Below are positions 56,781 to 63,694 of a DNA stretch of 64,000 nt, piece by piece. The position numbers and the translations under genes are program-made. The notes below the pieces were generated by a model. The model made no database searches, was not told where the DNA came from, and saw nothing but the letters and a program-made list of their open reading frames with translations. Location of the stretch: NCBI RefSeq assembly GCF_003096835.1, contig NZ_QENZ01000005.1, positions 314,669 through 378,668 of the forward strand, read 5' to 3'. The DNA comes from Balneicella halophila (GTDB lineage: Bacteria; Bacteroidota; Bacteroidia; Bacteroidales; Balneicellaceae). The first letter of the stretch is position 1. Each line of letters opens with the position of its first letter.

Positions 56781-57527
56781 TTGAAAAACACTAAAACATA
56801 TCGTCCAAATTATCCGCTTAATCAATTCATAGATGTAATTTGGGCAGGCGAATCAGATAATTATGAAATTCAGGCAATTCATCACGCACCTTTGTTCACG
56901 GAATTGATTTTCAATTATGGCGACTCGTTTTCTATAAATGGGCAGAATGTTGAGGAATTCAATTTTCAGAACAATCAACAAATATTATCGGGACTAAAAA
57001 CAAAACCATTCCATACGGAAATTTCGGGCAAATATCTGAACGTTGGACTCATCTTAAAACCGTTTTGTTATGGATTAATAGCAAGGCAAATTAACAGCTC
57101 AAGAATTGGAGATTTATCTGAAATCTTGTTTAAACAGTTTCTTATAAAAGCAAAACCAGATTTAAAGAAAATTGAGAAAGAACTGTTTAAATTATTTCAA
57201 AATTCACGCTTGGAAAATGATTTGATAAAATTTGAGACTTATCTAAATAAAAATATATCTGAACCAAAGAGAATCAAGGATTTTAATAATTTAATTTCTA
57301 TTTCTCAAAAGAGTTTCATTCAAAAATTCAAGAATACTTTTCACATAACACCAAACGAATATTTAAGGTTAAAACAAGTCAATCACGCAATAATTAAAAT
57401 TAATGCCAATAAATATAAAAATCTCACAAGTTTAGGTCTTGACTGTGGCTTTTATGACCAATCGCATTTTATAAGAACATTTAAAAAATATAGTGGATTA
57501 ACACCAAAACAATTTGTGAAAGGGTAA
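56781..57527 (+). CDS. AraC-family transcriptional regulator
   Basis: 248 residues. The C-terminal AraC helix-turn-helix pair spans about 155-248, with TSLGLDCGFYDQSHFIRTFKKYSG and LTPKQF, and a DUF6597-type sensor domain precedes it. No ATG exists in the frame, and a TGA precedes the TTG at 56781, so translation must start at that TTG or another rare codon. The protein has no internal methionine. It sits 30 bases after E1 with little room for a promoter, so it may depend on read-through or on sequence inside the palindrome. The reductase gene follows. Confidence 0.8.
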   Translation: MKNTKTYRPNYPLNQFIDVIWAGESDNYEIQAIHHAPLFTELIFNYGDSFSINGQNVEEFNFQNNQQILSGLKTKPFHTEISGKYLNVGLILKPFCYGLIARQINSSRIGDLSEILFKQFLIKAKPDLKKIEKELFKLFQNSRLENDLIKFETYLNKNISEPKRIKDFNNLISISQKSFIQKFKNTFHITPNEYLRLKQVNHAIIKINANKYKNLTSLGLDCGFYDQSHFIRTFKKYSGLTPKQFVKG

Positions 57528-57559
57528 ATTCTGTACAATTTCGAGGAGTTGAAATTATT

Positions 57560-57567
57560 TAATTTTG
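57560..57567 (+). promoter_or_regulatory. Candidate -7 promoter element for the reductase gene
   Basis: TAATTTTG fits TAnnTTTG, 27 bases before the ATG at 57594, in the 66-base gap after the AraC regulator. A -33 box is not evident. Confidence 0.35.
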
Positions 57568-57593
57568 CACTCAAGTTTAAACAAAGTACAGAT

Positions 57594-58133
57594 ATGGATA
57601 GAAAAAATAAAGTGTTTATAGCAACAAGTTTGGATGGCTATATCGCAGACAAAAATGGTGGGATTGATTGGTTACATTCTATTCCAAATCCTGACAATAA
57701 TGATATGGGATATTTGAAATTCTCTAACGGAATTGATGCACTCGTTATGGGACGAACGACTTTTGAAACCGTAATCAGTTTTGATGTTCCTTGGCCTTAC
57801 ACCAAACCTGTTTTTGTGTTGAGCAATAAACTGAAAGAAATACCTAAATCGCATAAAGACAAGGCGTTTTTAGTCAAAGGAACTCTAATAGAAATTTTAG
57901 AACAAATTCACGGAAGAGGATATGATAGATTATATATTGATGGAGGAACAACAATTAGGAATTTCTTAAAGGAAGATTTGATTGATGAAATGGTTCTTAC
58001 GACTATTCCGATTTTATTAGGTGGTGGTTCTTCCTTGTTTACTGAATTGCCAAACGAGCAGAAATACGAACTGATTGAAACAAAAACCTATCTAAACCAA
58101 ATAATACAGAATCATTTTAAGCGGAAAAGATAA
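57594..58133 (+). CDS. RibD C-terminal/dihydrofolate reductase-like protein
   Basis: 179 residues from the ATG at 57594 (MDRKNKVFIATSLDGYIADK); the TTG-initiated extension lacks family similarity. The DHFR-like features are SLDGYIADKNGGIDWL, the VMGRTTFETV NADPH-binding helix, RLYIDGGTTIRNFL and LTTIPILLGGGSSLF. Proteins of this kind reduce a pterin- or pyrimidine-like substrate with NADPH; trimethoprim resistance is sometimes associated but not shown. It ends ten bases before E2. Confidence 0.85.
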   Translation: MDRKNKVFIATSLDGYIADKNGGIDWLHSIPNPDNNDMGYLKFSNGIDALVMGRTTFETVISFDVPWPYTKPVFVLSNKLKEIPKSHKDKAFLVKGTLIEILEQIHGRGYDRLYIDGGTTIRNFLKEDLIDEMVLTTIPILLGGGSSLFTELPNEQKYELIETKTYLNQIIQNHFKRKR

Positions 58134-58142
58134 AATACGAAA

Positions 58143-58275
58143 TGCCAACAACGTGTATAAGCAATAGCGGTTTGAGTGCAAACTCGAACCGTTTTGTCGT
58201 TTAAATAAAGTATATTGCTATCTGAAAAGTAGTGCTTTAAAAACCGCTACTACTCATACACAAGACCGTTGGGCA
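58143..58275. repeat. attC-like palindrome E2
   Basis: Left arm TGCCAACAACGTGTATAAGC then AATAGCGG; right arm CCGCTACTACT then CATACACAAGACCGTTGGGC. Outer CCAAC/GTTGG, middle GTGTAT/ATACAC and inner TAGCGG/CCGCTA pair. A central hairpin GGTTTGAGTGCAAACTCGAACC-like (58169-58190; GGTT/AACC and GAGT/ACTC) forms the loop. The right end GTTGGGC fits the attC core GTTRRRY. Confidence 0.6.
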
Positions 58276-58348
58276 CAATATTGGCTGAACCGGAAATTGT
58301 CGATTAAATTTACGATATTTGTTTTTAAACAAAAAGAAGATTTTATAA

Positions 58349-59227
58349 ATGGAAATTAGGACTGACATAAAACTTGGAGATAGTAAAAAAATCTTAAAAA
58401 AATTACCTGACAATTCGGTTGACTTAATATTTACTTCACCACCTTATGCTGACCAAAGAAAATCTACTTATGGTGGAATTCATCCAGATAAATATGTTGA
58501 TTGGTTTCTACCGATTTCAGAAGAACTATTCAGAGTTTTGAAACCAACAGGAACATTTGTCCTAAACATAAAGGAAAAAGTTGTCAAAGGAGAAAGAAGC
58601 ACTTATGTAATGGAATTGATTTTGGCAATGAAAAAACAAGGTTGGTTATGGACAGAGGAATTTATTTGGCATAAAAAAAATGCTTTTCCAGGAAAATGGC
58701 CGAATAGATTCAGAGATTCTTGGGAAAGACTTTTGCAGTTCAATAAAGATAAAAAATTTAATATGTACCAAGAAGAAGTTATGGTACCTATGGGAGATTG
58801 GGCAAAAACAAGACTTAAAAACTTGAGTGAAACCGACAAAAAAAGAGATGAATCTAAAGTTGGTAGTGGTTTTGGAAAAAATATATCTAATTGGGTTGAT
58901 AGAAAAATGGCATATCCAACTAACGTATTACATTTAGCAACTGAATGTAATAATAAAAACCATAGTGCAGCTTTTCCAGAGTCTTTACCTGAATGGTTCA
59001 TCAAACTATTTACCGAACAAGAAGATGTTGTGTTAGACCCATTTATGGGTTCAGGAACAACAAATTTTGTAGCACAGAGAATGAACAGAAATTCGATTGG
59101 AATTGAAATCTTGCCAGAGTATTACAATATGGTTAAAGAACAAATAGAACCAACCAAATTAATATTATTAGAACCAGAAGACGAATATGAATCAACTGAA
59201 CTTAACGGACGTCACGCAGTACGTTGA
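58349..59227 (+). CDS. Type II DNA methyltransferase, SPPY (probable N4-cytosine) class
   Basis: 292 residues. The catalytic motif is S30-P-P-Y33 near the N-terminus and the SAM-binding motif DPFMGSGTT is at 230-238, so this is a beta-class amino-methyltransferase with motif IV before motif I. TSPPY favours N4-cytosine, although some such enzymes modify adenine. The target recognition region lies between (about 60-220). It should protect host sites against the endonuclease encoded downstream, which overlaps it by 41 bases. It begins 74 bases after E2. Confidence 0.93.
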   Translation: MEIRTDIKLGDSKKILKKLPDNSVDLIFTSPPYADQRKSTYGGIHPDKYVDWFLPISEELFRVLKPTGTFVLNIKEKVVKGERSTYVMELILAMKKQGWLWTEEFIWHKKNAFPGKWPNRFRDSWERLLQFNKDKKFNMYQEEVMVPMGDWAKTRLKNLSETDKKRDESKVGSGFGKNISNWVDRKMAYPTNVLHLATECNNKNHSAAFPESLPEWFIKLFTEQEDVVLDPFMGSGTTNFVAQRMNRNSIGIEILPEYYNMVKEQIEPTKLILLEPEDEYESTELNGRHAVR

Positions 59228-59924
59228 AGAAAACATAGGAACATTTCACCAAAAAAGAATTGAACGATTAAATAAACTCAAATTAAAAACCGTTCTAAAA
59301 AAGAAAAACCCTTATTTATTTAAAGCAAAACACTTATTAACAGCTAACGAAATCGTACAAGGAATTGCAGATGCATATATTTCGTCTGGTGAAGAAACAA
59401 TATTTGGTGATTGGTTAGAAGGTCTTGCTATTTTTATTAATCAAAAAGTATATGGTGGTTGGAAATCTGGAATTCCAAATATCGATTTAGAATTTGATAA
59501 AGACAACGCTCGTTACATTGTTAATATAAAATCTGGCCCAAATTGGGGAAACAGTAGTCAAATTTCTAAAATGAAATCCGATTTTAAAACAGCTCAACGA
59601 ACATTAAGAACCAGTAATTCCAATCTAATGGTTGTTTCGATAAATGGTTGTTGTTATGGAATTGACAATCGACCAGACAAAGGAGATTATTTCAAATATT
59701 GCGGACAGGAATTTTGGGAATTTGTTTCTGGAAACTCTGATTTATATACTGAAATAATTGAACCGCTTGGACACAAATCTAAAGAAAGAAATGATGAATT
59801 TATGGAATCATACTCGAATATGATTAATAAATTTACGAGAGATTTCATTAAAGACTTTTGTAAATCAAACGGAGAAATCGATTGGATAAAATTGGTCGAA
59901 TTTAACTCTGGAAAAAAGAAATAA
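59187..59924 (+). CDS. PmeII-like type II restriction endonuclease
   Basis: 245 residues. The segment EETIFGDWLEGLAIFINQKVYGGWKSGIPNIDLEF, then YIVNIKSGPNWGNSSQISKM (about 110-129), is the pattern of PmeII-family restriction enzymes. A PD-(D/E)xK-type core is suggested by D100 and K115 (NIK), with Asn in place of the usual Glu/Asp. The recognition site is not deducible. It overlaps the methyltransferase by 41 bases and ends seven bases before E3, so the pair sits exactly between two palindromes. Confidence 0.85.
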   Translation: MNQLNLTDVTQYVEENIGTFHQKRIERLNKLKLKTVLKKKNPYLFKAKHLLTANEIVQGIADAYISSGEETIFGDWLEGLAIFINQKVYGGWKSGIPNIDLEFDKDNARYIVNIKSGPNWGNSSQISKMKSDFKTAQRTLRTSNSNLMVVSINGCCYGIDNRPDKGDYFKYCGQEFWEFVSGNSDLYTEIIEPLGHKSKERNDEFMESYSNMINKFTRDFIKDFCKSNGEIDWIKLVEFNSGKKK

Positions 59925-59931
59925 AATACTG

Positions 59932-60067
59932 TGCCCAACAATGGCTATAAGTAATTGCTTGTTCTCGCCTACTTCTGAAAATCCTCGCGGATTTTCAGCT
60001 TGGTGTATAATTGCAAAGTTAAGTACTAACCCACGCAACTACTCATAGCCGAGACCGTTGTGTTTCA
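59932..60067. repeat. attC-like palindrome E3
   Basis: Left arm TGCCCAACAATGGCTATAAG then TAATTGC; right arm GCAACTACT then CATAGCCGAGACCGTTGTG. Outer CAAC/GTTG, middle GGCTAT/ATAGCC and GCAA-type inner ends pair, with bulged spacers. A perfect inner hairpin (CTGAAAATCC with GGATTTTCAG, 59975-59998) forms the loop. The left end GCCCAAC fits RYYYAAC. Confidence 0.6.
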
Positions 60068-60103
60068 TGCAAAGAGAGACAGTGCAACTAAAGCCAACGC
60101 ACA

Positions 60104-60164
60104 TTTGGCACATTTGCAAGCCCAAACACACAAAGCTGACGCTTCAGCTTGCAAAAGAGCCAAA
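60104..60164. repeat. Hairpin H1 immediately upstream of the Argonaute gene
   Basis: Two 18-base arms: TTTGGCACATTTGCAAGC and GCTTGCAAAAGAGCCAAA. They pair along their full length except for two A-A mismatches, giving an internal loop ACA opposite AGA. The same internal mismatch occurs in H2 after the SIR2 gene. It ends 32 bases before the Argonaute ATG. Confidence 0.7.
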
Positions 60165-60196
60165 TTTAACAAGCCCACAGTGGAAATAGATATGAT

Positions 60197-62083
60197 ATGA
60201 GTAACATTAGATTAAATTTTTTACCAATTACTGACCAAGAGTTTGAATTCAATATCTATAGGAAAGAGATTGAAGGAGCAATAGAGAAGAACTCTGGATT
60301 AAAATGGTATAGATTGTTTCCTGATTCTGAGGCAACAGAAAGAAAGAACTATTATGTGTCTACTGATAAAGAAGACGGATTTGAGAGTTTTTCTTGCCAC
60401 CCGAACCATAATATTGATTTAACAAAATGGTACTTATTTGAATCGTTAAAGAAATCTGTAACAAATTCAAACTTAACTATTGAATACTCTTTTTATCAAC
60501 GACATAAAATAAACGAAATTCAGTTTACTGTAAATGAATTTAATGAAGGGAAACAATTAGTGATTTTATCTCCATACTATCTTCGGCAAGAAGATAAGCA
60601 TGGTTTCTTAATTGATTTCAAATTTCGCAAAGCTGAAAATACATCATTTAATAAGGAGGTACAACGTCTCAGTTTAAGCTTGGATGAAAAATATAGAAGT
60701 AATAAAAACTACTATTTGGATAAGCATAGACTATTTCAAGGTTTTCTAAAAAGTAATTTTCAATCCATTAAATCCTTTAATATATCAGATTCGGTAATTA
60801 ACCTTAGCGATGAATTAATGTCTGTTTCTTGCAATCATTTAGACAAGAAACAATATATATTTTCTAAGAATAGGACTTCAAGTTCGCAATTTTTAGGAAT
60901 AAAAAATTATGGTCCTTTAAACATAGTATCGGACGACGTACAGTTTGTTTTTATATTTGAAGATAGGTTCAAAACATTCGCAAATGATATTTTTCTTAGC
61001 TTGATTGGTAAAGCAAACCCTGGCACATTTCCAGGAATGGAGGCTATGTTTAAGATAAAGCTCGATAAAACAAAAGTGAAAAGGGTTTCAATATCAGATT
61101 ATTCAAATCCAGAACTTTTGAAAGCAGTTGATAAGGTTGTTGAGTTTTCAAAAGATAAAAAAACAATTGCCGTATTTATTGAGGATTATTCAGAGGAAGA
61201 AGGAAATTCAGAGCCGTATTACTTTCTAAAGTATCAATTCTTAAAGAAGGATATTCCTTTACAAGTCTTAAACTATCAGAAATTAAGTGCTAGAAATACT
61301 CTAAAATGGTCAACCTCCAACATAGGATTACAAGTTTTCTCTAAGCTTGGGGGAAAACCTTGGATTGTTAAACCTTCGAATACTGACTGTCTAATTCTTG
61401 GGATTGGTTCTTCTCATAAGAAAGATAAAGAAACAGGTAAAATACAGAGATTCTTTGCTTACTCAATTTGTCTTGATTCATCGGGTCTTTATAAGAAACT
61501 TGAAGTACTTGCTGAAGACGAAGATGAAACAAATTACCTACAGAGTCTACAAAATGGCTTAGTTCAGTTATTATCAAATGATGATTTCTCAAATTATAAA
61601 AGTTGCGTTTTACACCTACCATTTAAAATAAAACGGTCAGAAATAAAAGCATTAGAGCAAGCCATTAATGAAGTGTCTAATCTTGATTTTACAGTTGTTA
61701 AGATTAATGTTGACAATAGGTTTTTTGGTTTTAGTAATCACAATACTTTAGTCCCGTATGAAAGTAGTTATATTCAACTAGCGAGTAACCAGTTTTTAGT
61801 TTGGTTTGAGGGATTAAATTACGGTAAAGAGATTGTTGACAAGCGTTTATCAAATCCTGTACATTTAGAATTTCTCAATATTGGGGCAAGAGTAGAAGAT
61901 TATAAATCTTATTTGCAAGACATAATTAATCTTTCAGGCGCAAATTGGAGAGGATTTAATGCTAAATCTGTTCCTATCTCAATATATTATTCAAAAATAA
62001 TTACAGAATACATTTCTGAGTTTGGTGATATTGTAGATGTTGAGCAAATGTCTGTTACTAATGATAAACCTTGGTTTTTATAG
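60197..62083 (+). CDS. Long-type prokaryotic Argonaute with inactive PIWI domain
   Basis: 628 residues. The MID domain (about 325-390) keeps the guide 5'-phosphate pocket residues in canonical spacing: Y341, K345 and Q356, plus K370. The conserved SNIGLQVFSKLGGKPWIV follows. The PIWI domain (about 395-628) has LGIGSS with Gly404 where active enzymes have Asp, VVKINVD in place of the catalytic Asp motif near 503, and YYSK near 599 in place of YADL. So target slicing is not expected, as in long-B pAgos. The N-terminal half includes a GFLIDFKF..RLSLSLDEKYRSNK part and a reduced PAZ region. It likely uses a guide to recognise invader nucleic acid and signal to SIR2. Confidence 0.85.
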   Translation: MSNIRLNFLPITDQEFEFNIYRKEIEGAIEKNSGLKWYRLFPDSEATERKNYYVSTDKEDGFESFSCHPNHNIDLTKWYLFESLKKSVTNSNLTIEYSFYQRHKINEIQFTVNEFNEGKQLVILSPYYLRQEDKHGFLIDFKFRKAENTSFNKEVQRLSLSLDEKYRSNKNYYLDKHRLFQGFLKSNFQSIKSFNISDSVINLSDELMSVSCNHLDKKQYIFSKNRTSSSQFLGIKNYGPLNIVSDDVQFVFIFEDRFKTFANDIFLSLIGKANPGTFPGMEAMFKIKLDKTKVKRVSISDYSNPELLKAVDKVVEFSKDKKTIAVFIEDYSEEEGNSEPYYFLKYQFLKKDIPLQVLNYQKLSARNTLKWSTSNIGLQVFSKLGGKPWIVKPSNTDCLILGIGSSHKKDKETGKIQRFFAYSICLDSSGLYKKLEVLAEDEDETNYLQSLQNGLVQLLSNDDFSNYKSCVLHLPFKIKRSEIKALEQAINEVSNLDFTVVKINVDNRFFGFSNHNTLVPYESSYIQLASNQFLVWFEGLNYGKEIVDKRLSNPVHLEFLNIGARVEDYKSYLQDIINLSGANWRGFNAKSVPISIYYSKIITEYISEFGDIVDVEQMSVTNDKPWFL

Positions 62084-62085
62084 AT

Positions 62086-63144
62086 ATGGAAATAAAAGGC
62101 GAACAAATAATGTTTTTATTAGGTGCTGGAGCCAGCTTTGAAGCAAAGATTCCAATATCTAATCAAATGGTTGGTGAAATTGAAAAACTAATAATAGAAG
62201 ATTCTGATTGGCGACCTTATAAGGAGCTTTATTATTACCTTAAAAGTTCAATACATTACTCTGAAGGTATATTTGGCAAATTTGGTGAGCCATTTAATGT
62301 TGAGAAATTATTAGTTGTAATCTCTGAAATAGAAAAACGCGATAGAAATATTGTTTACCCATTCATTGGCTCTTGGAACATAAGATTAATAGACTTAGCA
62401 GGAAGTGATTTCAAAAAAATTACGGATTTCAAGAAATTGATTCGGAAGAAATTGAATAGTTGGGTTCGTGTTAAAAACTATGAAAATGACGCCAGTTATT
62501 ACAACGGTTTTATCACACTATCAAGAGAAATTGGTAATGCAGTAAAAGTATTTACATTCAATTATGATTTATGCTTTGAAAGAGTGGTTGGTAAGGAACT
62601 TCAAGTTGAAACAGGGTTTAATAGAACTTCAAGAGAATGGCACTATAGCAATTTTGAGGATAGTCTGGAAAAACATTTTTTCTTATATAAATTACATGGT
62701 TCAATTGACTGGTATACAAAACCAGATGAACCTAATAAACTCTTTCAAAGTGATGAACCCGAAGATAATCCAGAATTGATATTTGGAATTCAGAATAAGT
62801 TAGACTCAATTGACCCTTACTTTTTCTATACTTCAGAGCTAAGAAAATCGACACTTGAAGACTCTAAATTGATTGTAACAATTGGTTATAGTTTTTCGGA
62901 TGATTATGCAAATAAAATACTGACTCAAGCATTAAATTCGAAAGATGACTTACGACTTTTAGCGGTTGGATATTCAAATAGTCCTGAAAAAACTGAAATA
63001 GAACTAATTCAGAAAAGACTTGATTTAAAGAGTGACAACCAAATAAGTGTATACCTTAATGGAGCAAAAAGCTTTATGACTGATACAATGAATAAAGACT
63101 ATTTATCTGATTTTATTACTAATTCAAAAGATGCCCCCTTCTAA
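62086..63144 (+). CDS. SIR2-domain effector partner of the Argonaute
   Basis: 352 residues from the ATG at 62086, three bases after the Argonaute stop. NAD-site motifs are FLLGAGASF (GAGAS at 13-17), TFNYD (N159, D161) and KLHGS with H204. IGYSFSDDYANKIL near 267-278 completes the Rossmann fold. The catalytic residues are all present. SIR2 partners of inactive pAgos deplete cellular NAD+ upon target recognition, causing abortive infection; this is the expected role, not shown. The frame opens 15 bases earlier (MVFID), overlapping the Argonaute end, but the later ATG is cleaner. Confidence 0.88.
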   Translation: MEIKGEQIMFLLGAGASFEAKIPISNQMVGEIEKLIIEDSDWRPYKELYYYLKSSIHYSEGIFGKFGEPFNVEKLLVVISEIEKRDRNIVYPFIGSWNIRLIDLAGSDFKKITDFKKLIRKKLNSWVRVKNYENDASYYNGFITLSREIGNAVKVFTFNYDLCFERVVGKELQVETGFNRTSREWHYSNFEDSLEKHFFLYKLHGSIDWYTKPDEPNKLFQSDEPEDNPELIFGIQNKLDSIDPYFFYTSELRKSTLEDSKLIVTIGYSFSDDYANKILTQALNSKDDLRLLAVGYSNSPEKTEIELIQKRLDLKSDNQISVYLNGAKSFMTDTMNKDYLSDFITNSKDAPF

Positions 63145-63146
63145 GC

Positions 63147-63205
63147 CATGCACATTAAGCAAACCCACATATCAACCGCACAACCAAATTTGCTTAAAGA
63201 GCATG
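63147..63205. repeat. Hairpin H2 immediately downstream of the SIR2 gene
   Basis: Two 17-base arms: CATGCACATTAAGCAAA and TTTGCTTAAAGAGCATG. Pairing is full except for ACA opposite AGA, exactly the internal loop of H1. It starts two bases after the SIR2 stop. Its loop is C-rich (CCCACATATCAACCGCAC). Confidence 0.7.
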
Positions 63206-63249
63206 TTTTCCCAACGCATGAGGAGACAGAAATGATAAAGCACGAAAAC

Positions 63250-63375
63250 ACAACAATGTGTATAGTGCATAAGGGTTTTAGAGGTTTTCGAGCGGTATCA
63301 CCCGCATTTATTTTTAGTGGTAACTTGATTGGTTTGAAGCCCGCAATCCCTTACGACACCATACACTCAACGATG
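63250..63375. repeat. attC-like palindrome E4
   Basis: Left arm CAACAATGTGTATAGTGC then ATAAGGG; right arm CCCTTACGA then CACCATACACTCAACG. GTGTAT/ATACAC, GTG/CAC and TAAGGG/CCCTTA pair. The left arm is a close match to the left arms of E1 and E2; the right end lacks the GTTG core, so the element is partly worn or split by the adjacent repeat. Confidence 0.5.
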
Positions 63376-63459
63376 ATATAGCATTCGCCTGCGGCGAACA
63401 AAACTCCTACATTTTCGCTTCACTCAAATTCCCGTCCTTTTGTAAATGCTATATCATCG
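63371..63459. repeat. Perfect 14-bp inverted repeat pair
   Basis: CGATGATATAGCAT (63371-63384) is the exact reverse complement of ATGCTATATCATCG (63446-63459). The loop contains a second small hairpin (CGCC-TGC-GGCG). It overlaps the end of E4 and the start of the next inverted repeat. Confidence 0.7.
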
Positions 63460-63654
63460 CAGTGCTATGCCAATTGCATATACCTCTATAAGCTAAAAAA
63501 AACACTATCATCAAACAACGCCGCCACGGCGAAATTCACGCTACACATCATTTGCTATATGCAATTGGTTGCTATTTTTTTGTTCCAAACAAGATAAAAT
63601 CTAACGATTTTAATTATCTTCACAAAAAAACAGACAACTACACATAGCACTGCG
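63458..63654. repeat. Perfect 12-bp inverted repeat enclosing a second inverted repeat
   Basis: CGCAGTGCTATG (63458-63469) is the exact reverse complement of CATAGCACTGCG (63643-63654). The interior holds the 13-bp pair at 63470-63568 and an AT-rich tail. The right end continues GTTAGCG, and the next gene starts 41 bases later. Confidence 0.65.
63470..63568. repeat. Perfect 13-bp inverted repeat nested in the 12-bp pair
   Basis: CCAATTGCATATA (63470-63482) is the exact reverse complement of TATATGCAATTGG (63556-63568). The left arms of this and the outer pair abut, so together they form a branched palindrome. GCCGCCACGGC in the loop forms a further small stem. Confidence 0.65.
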
Positions 63655-63694
63655 TTAGCGTTCATATCCGATAAGAATTCTCAAATAGACAAAA

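Noticed and set aside
62071-62085. Earlier SIR2 start (MVFID) overlapping the Argonaute
   Set aside because: The family begins shortly before FLLGAGAS and the ATG at 62086 is adjacent to the Argonaute stop; the earlier start is possible but not needed.
63148-63381. 77-codon open frame overlapping H2 and E4
   Set aside because: It consists of palindrome arms and has no protein-like pattern; the ATG is part of the H2 stem.
55045-63654. CRISPR array
   Set aside because: Repeats are few, unequal in length and separated by genes. There are no regular 25-40 base repeats with spacers and no cas genes.
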